A stretch of DNA of 64,000 bases from NCBI RefSeq assembly GCF_000090795.2, contig NW_003546392.1, positions 139,913-203,912 on the forward strand. The letters are read 5' to 3'. Made by a program: the position numbers and the translations under genes. Numbering within the stretch: position 1 is the stretch's first letter; the number at the start of each line of letters is the position of its first letter. This document shows positions 13,548 to 25,400 of the stretch, in pieces. The notes under the pieces are model-generated. The model was not told where the DNA came from and searched no databases. It saw only the letters and a program-made list of their open reading frames with translations. The DNA is from Amphimedon queenslandica. Lineage: Eukaryota; Porifera; Demospongiae; Haplosclerida; Niphatidae.

Positions 13548-15739
13548 TTAATTATTTTTTATTATTATTTTGTGAGAGAGATTTTCAATTGCTATGTCGT
13601 ATTCACCAGGTAAAATATTCCTTCGACCCTAAAATGAATTATTATATTTAATTACTTACTATACACATGTACATGTACATGATAAAGTCACCTTTTCATC
13701 AACGGTGGTAAAAGCATCATTTGTAGCGAAAAGAGAAATCTTTTTTGACTCATATTTATCAATAAATACTTTATCAAAATCAAATAATTCTCTTAAAGGA
13801 GCATCAGGAATCTATAAAAGAAATATCAGTGCTAATATATCAGTGTTAATATATCAGTGTTAATATATCAGTGTTAATATCAGTGTTAATATATCAGTGT
13901 TAATATATCAGTGTTAATATATCAGTGTTATCTTACATTAGATGATACATATCCAAGTACAGATACAGCCCCAGACAAGTAACCAGTGTTAACGACAGTG
14001 ATATCAAAATCAATGTTAATATCAACAGAATCACTGATTACGATTTCTGTAACATTATTCATTTTATTAGTCCTACAATTAATCAAAAAACTAATAAATA
14101 ATTATCATAATTATGTACCAGCTCAATTCAAAAGTGGTATAGCTGAGACCATGTCCGAAGGGAAACACAGGGTTCTCAGTATAGAACCTGTACGTACGAC
14201 CAGGCGGTTCCCTCATTGACATGTGCCTATAGGCAACTAAATCAATGTATTCACCAGGATACTGTGGGAGGGGCCAAAAGAGAGACAAAAAGAAATTATA
14301 TAAATAATTATTGTAAGGGGATTCTTCTCTTACAAATGTAAGAGGCAGTCGTCCTGATGGATTCACTTCTCCGTATATTACTTCAGCAATAGCTTGACCT
14401 CCGGATTGACCAGGATACCCAACCCACAGTATAGCATCAGCTAAACTCTAAAAATAAAAAATATAATAAAAATAAATGAATTAACATATTTTAATACTCA
14501 TTGATATTTGATAGGCTATTTTTCATAATTTTTAAAAATGGCCCTAACTTAAAAAATTAAAGTCGGAATCAACTCAAACTTGCTACGCCAAAAATCTGAA
14601 AAATACCCAAGGCTATAGCCTTGGGTATAGCCTTGGGTATTTTTTAGATTTTTGACGTTTTCTTAAAATGGCTGTAACTTGAAAAATTGAAGTCGGAATC
14701 ATCTCAAACTTTCTACACAGCATAAGGGCATCAATATGTATCAGAAAATGTAATAAAATTTGGGTTGATTTCGGAGCCATTTTTTGGAAAAAACCATGGA
14801 CTATAGCCTTGGGTATTTTTCAGATTTTTGACGTTTTCTTAAAATGGCTGTAACTTGAAAGATTGAAGTCGGAATCATCTCAAACTTTTTACACAGCATA
14901 AGGACATCAATATGTATCAGAAAATGTAATAAAAATTTGGGGTAATCCTTACTTACCTTAGATTCGCTGAGGTCTACGGATGATCCGGACATTATCACGA
15001 CTATCAGTGGAACTGGCGATTGAAGGTTAGTCAACGTGTCCCTCAATCCTAACAGGAACTTATCCTGCAGCCCAGGGAGGAATATATCCTCTCTGTCAAC
15101 AGTCTCCCTGGAAAAAAAACAAGACAACAAACAAATAAACAAATTAATTAATTAATAAATAACCTCTCAATTCCTTGGTCTAGACCCATCACAGCAACTA
15201 CAGCTTTGGCATCTTTAACAAGTTTAAAAGCATCGTGAAACCCGTCAGTAACAATGCATTTCACATCACAGCCGAGAGAGTAAGTAACGTGTAGTCCTTT
15301 ACTCTTAAAACCATCCACTGGTGATATGAGATATGGAGCTATAACCTTTGGGAATATAAATTCATTAAATGTCAGCAATGAATGAAATAAGGATCTAAAG
15401 TTATTACCACAAGTTACTTCTATATATAATTATGGTCTATCGTTTAGAATAAATATTTACTTGAGATATTCCTTGCATTGTCACATTAGCCAGTATATTA
15501 GGACCAACCACTGCTATCTTATGATGGTCTTCATAACTTAACGGCAGTTTACCTAATCAACCAATCAAAATTAAACACTCATACACATTACCATGGTTAC
15601 CATTATTCTGTAATAGAACAATGCTTTCCCTTGCAGCTTGTAAAGCAAGGTCCTGTGAGAGAGGCAGGAAGGGTAATAGTTATTATTATCATTATTATTA
15701 TTATTATCATTATTATTATTATTATCATCATTATTATTA

Positions 15740-15770
<31 letters not shown>

Positions 15771-17204
15771 ACAACACAAGGCATACACAATACAATACAC
15801 TAAGGACAAAACAAGAAATAAGAGAAACCAAACATAAAAAGACAAAAGATAAGACAAAGGACATTATTATTATCATTACCTGGTGCTGTTTTGTGTTGAC
15901 TACATCAGTATTGAAGTATGAATATGGCTGATATTTAGGAAGATCGAATAACCCTAACCTCATCCTATTAATAATTAATAATAATAACAATAATTAATAT
16001 ATAAATAATATGAATATTAATGTACCTTGCTGTAAACAGCCTCCCCACTGCTCTATCAATGTCAACTTCAGTAATGCTACCATTTAAAAATGCATCCTAT
16101 AAACGAGTTACCATAGCAATGAGTTACTATAGCGACCGACTAACCATGGCGTGTGTCTGATAGAAGGAGCCACAGTTGAGGTCAGTGCCTCCTTTTAGAC
16201 CAGCGGCCACTGTATCGGTCGGAGTACTGGTATAACTAATAATAATAATAAATAAATAAATAAATTAATTAATTAATTAATTAAGTTAATTACTGGTGTT
16301 TGTTCATGACGTCATCAATAGCTCCACAATCACTAACCTATTAATTAATTATTAATTAATATTATAACTAATTAATTAACGTATTACTAAATATCCATCA
16401 AATTTCCATTTGTTCCTTGCAATCTTGTTATTAAAGACACCATCCACACAAGAGGGTACGCCATTGACTGAATTATAACTACACATGATGCTACCAACCC
16501 CTCCAGCAGTGACGCAGGACCTGAACGCTGGAAAGTAGGTCTGAAAAATAGAGAATGAGGGGAAGGAAAAAAGGGAATAAATAAATAAATAAATAAAGAC
16601 TCTCTCTCTCTCTCCCTTCACCTCTTCAAGATCCTGTTTGGTTACTTCAGCATTAAATGAGTCCCGAACATCACCATTAATGTAAGACTCAAGATCTACG
16701 ATAAGTTAAATGATAACAACAACAACAACAACAACAATAATAATAATAACAATAATAAAGACTAACCGTATGCTGCGAAATGTTTACAAGTTGCAATTAT
16801 TTTCTTATACCTAACAAAAGAACAACAATAAACAACAACAAACAAACAACAAACTAACTCTGAGTCATTCCCTTGTGCTCCTCTGACCAGGTTGACTGCA
16901 TATTGAGACGTCAGATAAGGATCTGTTAATTAACTATTAATAATAGTTAAATAATACATCAATAACTACCTTCTCCTGCTGTCTCTTGTCCTCTACCCCA
17001 ACGAGGATCCCTAATATCAATAACCATTAATAACCACTCATTAATAACTATTATTAACTATTGATTAATAACTACTAGTTAATTACCTGACTATATTGAT
17101 GTTTGGTGTGAAATAGGTCAGTCCACCCTGACCATTATCAGCAAAACCTCTGGCTTCTGTTGAAACAGCTTCTCCGATTTCATAAAACAACGATCTAAAT
17201 GATG

Positions 17205-17244
<40 letters not shown>

Positions 17245-17813
17245 ATAGATACTTGTTGAATGATGAAGCAGTTGTGATTATTTGAGGAAATGAGGTCGTA
17301 CAGGTTAACTGAGGGAGAAAGAGGAGGTTATGATAATATTTATTTTATTTAAACTCACGTTCCCTCCTAAGTGAAGACCAGGAGAAACAGCCACACCATG
17401 AAGACCTTCAGACCACCTAACAACAAACAACAATAAACAAGAATAAACAACAACAGCTCCTACTCCTACCATTGGTATCCAGGTATACCGAGTCTGTCAA
17501 TAGCAGATGCACTGTTACCAAGTTGAGATATCTTTTCTTCTAATGTTAACCGACTTAATAAATCTTTGAAATAAATAAATGAATAAGATTATACATTATA
17601 TACACATAAACTTACCTTTTACTCTATCTTTAAAACTTAGTCTATAATTGCTACATATTAATGAATAGTTTGACGATCAATACGCTATTATGTTCCTTAC
17701 CAGTATGCTGGCGTGAAGTTAGGTCTGGTTTTATAAGGTGGTTCAGTACAATACTGAGCCACAGAGACGCACAGGAGACCAGCTGCTGCCAACAAGAAGA
17801 GTTTACAGTTCAT
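13548..17813 (-). CDS. Secreted GH3 beta-xylosidase/glucosidase
   Basis: A minus-strand gene of many small exons. The start (ATG at 17813) reads [22 protein letters not shown], a clear signal peptide. The central part carries [21 protein letters not shown] and, after an intron, [18 protein letters not shown], in which the Asp codon at 16329-16331 is the expected GH3 nucleophile. It is followed by [22 protein letters not shown]. Downstream come [39 protein letters not shown], the GH3 C-terminal domain motif [12 protein letters not shown], and a fibronectin-III-like tail ending [19 protein letters not shown]. The domain order matches plant and fungal beta-D-xylosidases (BXL type). Likely extracellular or lysosomal hydrolysis of xylosides or related glycans; substrate not determinable. 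Such enzymes are uncommon in animals. One intron (about 14449-14956) holds inverted 177-bp repeats. Confidence 0.9.
13830..13932. repeat. 14-bp minisatellite (AATATATCAGTGTT)
   Basis: About seven copies of AATATATCAGTGTT in an intron of the GH3 gene, one shortened by 4 bp. A looser relative (ATATCAGTGTTAAT) occurs in a PITP intron at 34187-34242. Confidence 0.9.
14515..14950 (-). repeat. Inverted cluster of 177-bp repeats in a GH3 intron, with a perfect palindromic junction
   Basis: Two units run in the minus orientation (ATTGAAGTCGGAATCATCTC at about 14681 and 14861). A truncated piece on the left runs through 'ccaaaaatctgaaaaata' in plus orientation. At the point of inversion, 14603-14628 form a perfect 26-bp palindrome centred on CTATAG. 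Confidence 0.85.
15676..15770. repeat. (ATT)n/(ATC)n microsatellite in a GH3 intron
   Basis: Nearly pure ATT triplets with a few ATC interruptions, about 95 bp. Confidence 0.95.
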
Positions 17814-17982
17814 TTTCTTGATCTATCTTGTTTGTAAAGGAATGAAAGGAAGTCACGAGCAGTTTGGTTAAGTAGTTGGGGGTGTGTTAATGGTGTGGCC
17901 AATTCCACAGATAATATATGTATACTACATGAAATATAAACAATTCCCAACTGCAAATATACATACATGTAATTTAATACCG

Positions 17983-18027
17983 TTGCTAGGGCGACATTGA
18001 ATGTAAGATTCAATGTCGCCCTAGCAA
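17983..18027. repeat. Perfect 20-bp inverted repeat with 5-nt loop (hairpin)
   Basis: Left arm 17983-18002 (TTGCTAGGGCGACATTGAAT) and right arm 18008-18027 are exact reverse complements, separated by GTAAG. It sits between the ATP synthase b gene stop (18221) and the GH3 start (17813), so it is intergenic or in a UTR of one of two co-oriented genes. Confidence 0.9.
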
Positions 18028-18220
18028 TAGTTTGTTTTTATTTCTTTTGCAGGTCTATACCTATTTTCATCAGATCTATAGCTATGCTATAGCCCTGGAA
18101 AAAAGGCACCCCACGGTGACACAATTGTCTTCTCTTGTAACATTATTTTTAAACAATAATTCAAAGGTCTACTATTGATATCCACATAAATACTAAAACT
18201 GTTCCTTAATCCTATTCAAA

Positions 18221-19296
18221 CTAAGCAGCAGCTGTGAGCTTCTTTAGAGAGCCAATACACTGAGCAATATTATCATCCTATCATAAAAACAACTAAAATA
18301 ATTACTGATCTTCTCTCTCCCTCACTTGTTTGCTAGTAAGAGACTTATATACATTCTCCTGTAGCCATGATACAAGGTGCTTCTTCTCATATTCTTTCTC
18401 AAGGTTTTCAAGTTGGAGCTGATACTCCAGACGCCTCATCACCTCCTTCCTAATATCTGACAGCTGGACCCTGTATATCTCCTCCCTCTTCATCAGTGCC
18501 TCTTCCTAAACAAATAATAATAAAAATAGTAATGTTAATAACAATAATAAAACTAATTAATAATATATTTTACATGAACGTTGCTTGCTAAAATTGCACT
18601 CAAAACCAAATATTAATAATTATTAATGTTATATTCTCCTTACTCTTAATATCTCATAGAGGTCATCACGAATAGACAGTTCCTTCTCGACATTTTTAGC
18701 AAATGCTATCTCATCAGTCAACTGAGTGATGGTAGCATTCTTAGCCGCATTCATCTCATCCAGAATACCCTAAACAACAACAACAATAATACAACAAACA
18801 ACTTGTTTATCATTACCTGTGCTCTGTTGTCAAAGAACTCCCTCAGTTGTCCACCAACTCTTCTCATTAAAAGAAAAATGACACCGAAAACACTGATTCC
18901 TACTAGCGTCTAAAAACAGAGGTGGGTGTGGTCTCGGTTAATTAATTATTAATAATACCTCAGCGTGAAATACTAATATTTCTTTAGAATACAAAGTAGC
19001 TACTAAACCAATGCCGACTATGTGCTTTCCAGTTTCTCCTGTCTTCTCCTTCAATAGGCTTGTGATACCTTTTATTATAATAATAATAACACAAGTCTTT
19101 CTTGCTACACTGACCAGGGAATGAAGAAGGTTGAGGTTGTAGCTCGTTTTTCACTTGGCTCGTAGTATTAACAGGTCGTAGAGCACAGACAGAGCCATCT
19201 AAAAGTATAAGAGAGGCTTTAAGTACATTATGAACATTTAGTCTTACGCCAGGGCCTCATATAGCGACTGGAGGAGAGGAGTCCTCTGACCGCCAT
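18221..19296 (-). CDS. ATP5PB: Mitochondrial ATP synthase subunit b
   Basis: The start MAVRGLLSSSRYMRPW gives an Arg/Ser-rich mitochondrial presequence. It continues through WHGSVCALRPVNTTSQVKNELQ, then the membrane part (HIVGIGLVATLYSKEILVFHAE, TLVGISVFGVIFLMRRVGG) and a long charged helix: LREFFDNRAQ, GILDEMNAAKNATITQL, RREEIYRVQLSDIRKEV-type sequence, and RLEYQLQLENLEKEYEKKHLVSWLQENV. The last exon (from about 18272) adds DDNIAQCIGSLKKLTAA, joined by a 31-nt intron that removes an apparent stop after EREDQ. The whole matches the peripheral-stalk b subunit (ATP5F1/ATP5PB) of animals. It acts in F1Fo ATP synthase at the inner mitochondrial membrane. The 31-nt intron is short even for this locus; the C-terminal match to family members supports it. 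Confidence 0.9.
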
Positions 19297-19464
19297 TTTG
19301 TTTTGCAAATGATCACGTGACAAACAAATCAAACCACGCCTACCCAATGAATAATTAATTAGATCACTAAATTAATTAGACTAATTATGATAATTTCTGC
19401 ATAAAATCATAGTAAATGAAAAAATCAAAATAATTATTATTAATAATATCCAGTCTTAAGGATC
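19297..19464. promoter_or_regulatory. Short upstream region of ATP5PB with a CACGTG box
   Basis: CACGTG at 19314-19319, in GATCACGTGAC context, lies 18 bp upstream of the start codon; CCACGCC is at 19334. The upstream neighbour's stop is at 19465, so the promoter must fit in about 170 bp or overlap that gene's 3' UTR. Confidence 0.5.
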
Positions 19465-22400
19465 TTATTTATACCACGGTGGGTGAAAGTGAGGTGGTGA
19501 GCGAAAACCACCTCTGTGATCACTAAAGTCCCTATAGACTGAAGGAGGGCTGGGATAAGGAAGGCCTCTATAGTGGTGATGATATCGATGAGGATAAATA
19601 TGGAGTCTCTGAGGTGAACCATGTCTCCTGGGGTGAGGAGGAGGAGGAAAGAACAGATGCTGGTGTGGATAGAATGAATAGTTGTGATGATGACTTGGAG
19701 GGCCAAGCCATAAAGAAGGGACTAAAGATGATGAAACTGGTTTATGATTGCGAGGACCGGAAGGAATGAGAGGAGGAGCAGAGTAAGAAATACTAGCGCT
19801 TGACTCATTTGACCAGTTGGTAGTCAATGGTTGCTGCTGGTGTTGCATTGAGCCTAAGAGACTGTAGCTAACTGGAGTTGCAAGTAATGGCTCCTTTGCA
19901 GCAATGGCTACTCCTGATTCACATACTTTAGTGTCATTAGCAAGTGTGGAGTCCTCACTACTTGAAATAGGGACACTCTTAGCAGCTGTTGGCTCTACTT
20001 GATCACCTGAAGCTACTTCAACTCCAGCATCAGGTATTGAATTTGAATGATCACTAACTGATTTTTGATGATCACTAGCTGATTTTTGATGATCGCTAGC
20101 TGATTCTTGATGATCGCTAGCTGATTCTTGATGATCACTAGCTGATTCTTGATGATCACTAGCTGATTCTTGATGATCACTAGCTGATTCTTGATGATCA
20201 CTAACTGATTTTTGATGATCACTAACTGATTTTTGATTATCACTAGCTGATTTTTGATGATCACTAGCTGACTTTTGATGATCACTAACTGATTTTTGAT
20301 GATCACTAAATGATTTTTGATGATCACTAGCTGATTGTGGATGATTATTAGCTGATTGTGGATGATTATTAGGATTATCATTAGATGATTTTGGTTGATT
20401 ATGAGCTGATTTCGGATTATCATTCGCCAATTTTTGATACTTATTTTTTGGATGATAATTAACTGATTGTGGACTTTTACGAGTTGATTCTGCTAATTTA
20501 GAATGCCTGACCTCTGGTTCATTGGCACTAGCTATTTCTTTATTTTCTGGTGATTTGGTGTTGCTTCTACTGCGCTTGGTACCAAGAGATATCTTCATTT
20601 GTTCCTCCTGACAATAATTTGACTTACATCCAGGACAGTACTTACTATTTGAAGGAGTGGTTTTAGTTTTACTTCTAGTCATTCTAGTGAAAGCTGCTGC
20701 ACGTTGCATGGCCATTTCTTCCTGCCTTTCTTCTATAAACCTCTTTAATCTACTTATCAGTTTACAGACCCTCCAGTTTCGCTGTATAACTGAAGCAGCT
20801 TTCCTCATGGCCAGGAACTGTCTCCTAACAGCTTTAGCTTCCTTATAACTTATAAAATATTTTTCAATTGTTCTCACAGCATCACGGACTCTCCTAGTGA
20901 CATACCTTATACCAATATCAGCAGAAGACTCCGTTGATGAAGCTTGCTTCCCTTGCTTTACTGTGTAAGGCAAGTCAAATTTTTCCGGTGAAGGCTCTTT
21001 TGACTTTCTCCTAATATTGCTTTGTAAAGACTTTGGAGTATTCACCAACACTTTGCCTTGAGGTGGAACCATGACAGTTAGAGTAGGTAGAGCATATATT
21101 CCTGAGTTTGAAGCCATCACATTTAAAGACAGCACACAAGTGGGAGGAGTGCTGTATGAAGTACTGGTAATGTGAGGCGATGATAGCTGTGTCGTGACAA
21201 CTGATATATGATCATGATCAATAGGTACTGTAAAAGTACCTGAGGATGTTGTAAAACTGTAAAACTTTGGCAAAGAGGAGACAGTATACGGTGTGACATC
21301 AGAAAGAGATGAACGACAAAGACTAACACTAAGAGGAATGGAGGAACTAGTGACATTAGAAGTAACATCTACTGGAGACATAGCAGGAACAGCTAGTGGA
21401 CTAGAGCTGGTACTACTGTCTACTGTAAAAGGAGCAGGAGGTCTAACAGGTAAAGAAGGGCTAATGGGATTAGTGTTTGCTGGTGCTGAATAAACAGGTG
21501 ATATACTAGCTGATACAAAGGAGCTGATGCTACTGTTTGGTATAGGAGGTACACTAGTTGTAACAGGAAAAGAAGAACTGATGGTGTTAGTACATTTTAC
21601 TGAAGGAGTGGCTGTGATTAACGGAGAGACAGTAGAAGAGATACTTGAGGTGGTAACGCTAGATACTACAGTCTCTACTGGCTCGGTTTTCAAAGTAACT
21701 GCCGCCATAGTAACTGTCGCCATAGCATCAGTGTCCATAGCAACAGGGGGTGAGGTGCAGCGAGCGGGAGAGTTGCTCTCTGAAGCAGTCAGTGTACCAT
21801 CACTTAAAACTGCTAGCTCCATGCTGTCGTTTATTCTAAGTTCCCTCCGACTAATGAATCCTCTAAAAGCCGACTGTATAGTGACAGCAGATTTATTGAC
21901 CAACTTAGTATATTTCAAACGAGAGAGGTAACGCCTAACAGAGCGTTGTAACACTATCACAGCTGCAAGAACCCTCCTCTTGGCTTTAATGTACTTCCTG
22001 TACAATAATTGAAATGAGGTAAATCCTCTTACTGCTCTCCTGAAAGCTCTTCTAGCCCTATGTCCTCTATAAAGAGACTGGACTGATCTGATACCAGCTA
22101 GAGCTCTCCTGTACCACCTCCTAATGATTACCATGCGTACAAACGACTGAAGCTTAACTACATTGGACCGTAACTTAAGGTAAGAGGATCTACCCAAGTA
22201 CATTCTAAGATTAGCCTGAAGTATGACGACACTTGTACGCATTCTAGTGTACTTTGAGCGAGCAATGTACCCACGGGCGTATCTCTGTATGGTGAGGACT
22301 GCGTTACATACCCTCTTTCTATACCTCCTTATAAGGAATCCTCTTGAGACTGATTGTAACAAGACTATTGAAGGGAACGCTGGGGCTGGTATACTGAATA

Positions 22401-25400
22401 AATTATTAATAATATCCCTACTGGTGGCAGCTGATGGAGGAACAGGCTCCTCCTCCTCCTCCTCCTCTTCTTCTGAAGTATAATCACAGCGAAGCTTCTC
22501 AGAGTGGCTGGACACATCAGTGAAATGACCGTCAGAAGTGACAGGAGACGTAATGAGAGGAGACTGACAGTAACAATCGTTTTCTTCAACAATTTCGCCA
22601 TCTTCAATCTCAGGAGAAAGTGGGAATGCTTCCTAAATTAGTAATAATAATAATAAATGTTAATAATACACGGAAGTGGTAAGCTCAATTCTCATTTAAA
22701 ACTAGTTCAAATTGCAATGCAACGTCACCTGGTAAAGTCCCTAGGTCAGTGAGTGTATGCTTTAGTGACTTGATAGTCTTTTGAGTCTTCAAGTGACGTT
22801 GAATTACAGTTGGAACTGGTTTTAAATCTCTTATTATAATTCAATAATAATAATAACACAAACACAAATAATAATCAATAAATAAAGATTGCTAAATGTT
22901 TACCATGTGGTCATTAATAGAGTTTCTATTGTTCTGAGTACGAAGGACTGAATGGTATCCTATCGGAGACTGAATGGATGGACAAGGGGGCGGGGGAAAA
23001 GTGAGTGGAGCCGCAGCATATTGAACTTGATGAGAAGGAGCATACACAGAAGAATGAAGGGGCGGAGCATGAAGAACATGAGCAGGAGGGGGCAGAGCAG
23101 AGAGAAGAGGAGCAGAAGGGGATGGGGCATAAACAGAATGGGGCGGAGCATAAATAGGAGGCGGAGCATGAACAGGAGGCTGATCATGAATAAATGGAGT
23201 AGAAAGAAGTGAAGGAGTAGGAAGAGGTAGAAAAAGAGATGGGTCAGAATGAGGAGCAGTTGGAGGAGGACCAGGGGGAGGGGGAGGAGGAGGGGATGAA
23301 GGAGGAGGAGGACCAGGAGGAGGAGGGGGAGGACCAGGAGGAGGAGGGGATGAAGGAGGTAGAGGAGGTAGTACTTCACCAATTGAAGGAGAAACACTTT
23401 TGGATCTTAAAATATGAACACGAACTCTTTCCAATATATTGCCATACATGTTATTAATTAAAGTGGGCGGAGCTGAGGAACTCTTGATCCTTAACGAGCT
23501 ATCAGACACAGAAATATCATTGAGAGGAGACAAAGGAGTAATTACCTCATCAGTGCCTTCCTCCTCCTCTAGTACCATTGGCGTTGGTCCCATTAAATTA
23601 TCATTGACGCTTGATACTGAGTTTAATTCAGGACCAACACAATCCTTGGTCTCTCCCTGATCAGTGATATCTTGATGATCAGTGATTCCTTGATCATCAC
23701 TGATCTCTACATGATCAGTGATATCTACATGATTACTGATTCCTTGATCATCAGTGATATCTACGTGATCACTGGTTTCTTTATGATCAATCATCTCCAC
23801 ATGATTCTTAACATCAACTGCAACACATTCCTCTTGTGAAGATTCAACAATGACATCACATGATGTATTGATGACATCACATGATGTATTGATGACATCA
23901 CCTGATGAATTGATGACATCATCTGATGTATTGATGACATCATCATGATCCTCTCCGCTCCAGATCCCCTCACTGATATGTGAACAACCTGATAGGGGTG
24001 ACTCATTCCTATTGACATTAGGAGGACAATGTGAATCAATACACTCCTCCAGTATCTTGTAATGTTCTTCAATCAGTGAGTCTTCAATCTCACTGGAGAA
24101 GAGAGCGTTCAGCTCTGCTACACTGTCATGAATACAAGTGTGGTGAGTTTGGCTACTGCTATTGAATACTCTTGTTTTCGCTGTCTGTGTCCCTATGGAG
24201 TAGTTAAAATAAGACGTGTCTACTTGAATTCTTTTTGATTTGAGTGATACAGTGTTACTAGTTTGACATTGCTTGTCTTTAGAGGGAGCGGCTCCTCCTC
24301 CTCCTCCGGTTGGTACCTCAGAGTGCCTGTCTCTGACGGGCGGGCTAGGGGAACGGCTCCTGGAATAGGAATGACTTCTGGAACGAGAATGAGTCCTATG
24401 AGAACGAGTCCTCGAATTGGAACGAGGAGGACTCCAAGAAGTGGAACGAGAGTGGCTCCTGGAATGGGAACGAGAACGGGTCCTACGAGAACGGGTTCGG
24501 GAATTACTAGAGGAGGGGCTCCGGGAACGAGACCGGCTCCGATAATAATGACGGGACCTTTTCCTCCTGTTGTTCTCTCTGATGAAATCTTCAGCTTGAA
24601 GAATGGAGGACAACTGTTGGAACTGCCCCGGTTGAAGAGGGGCATTAATTGGAGCTATGGGCGTGTTAATTGGAGGGCGTGGAATATAAGAGTGCATATG
24701 AGAGGAGAGCAAGTGATTAGGTGTCCCCATATAAGGAAGTGTGGGCGGATAATGAGTCCTTGATAATGAATAATAATTACTTAACACGTTCTGAGGAGGG
24801 AGGGCCCCACCCACAACAACAGGCTGGCAATAAGGAACCTGCTGCTGTTGTGTTAACGAAGGACTGGCACTTATTTGATTAGAGGTCGGCGGTTGAGGTG
24901 ATTCAGAAACTGTCGGCTTTGATTTACGATCTCTATATTCTTCTATGCTCACACGCTTCTTTTCAAAAGTTGAAGTGACAGTCTCTTCTTCTCCTTTCTC
25001 CTCCTCTTCCTGTCTCTTGTCTTGTAGCTGCTCCTCCTCCTCTTGAAGTCCTTTCAATAACTGATCAGCATCACAGGAAAGAACATCTACTTCTCCCTCC
25101 TCGTTATCCTGTGTTACTATGGTTACCTCACTAAATATATCCGATGAAATATCCTAAAAGCAATAATAATAACAACAGTAATGTAATGATAATGATAGTT
25201 ATTATAGAGATAGAAATAAGAAAATGTTGACCTAAAGCTCATTATTATAAGATACCAAAAGCTGATAAATGGGATATCAATTTAGACCAAAAGTGAGAGA
25301 GGAAAGTCCCTTTTATAAAAGCAATCAAATTTGGAATGCTACAAGCATTCTAGGCATTGTTACTGGACAAGTGGTTAGGTTGGTTTCTGTCCACTCGTGT

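Noticed and set aside
15571-15990. Open frames of Asn/Ile/Tyr runs over (ATT)n
   Set aside because: Microsatellite translation, in an intron of the GH3 gene; same for 48787-49154, 50814-51204 and 54236-54742.
17983-18027. Rho-independent terminator
   Set aside because: No T tract and a eukaryotic context.
20013-20423. Minus-strand open frame reading IIKNQLV repeats
   Set aside because: Alternate frame of the 21-bp minisatellite; the SDHQKSA frame is part of the much longer exon.
24263-24763. Plus-strand open frame opposite the RS domain
   Set aside because: Arises from the biased codons of RS dipeptides on the minus strand; same for smaller frames at 22952-23212 and 23239-23457.
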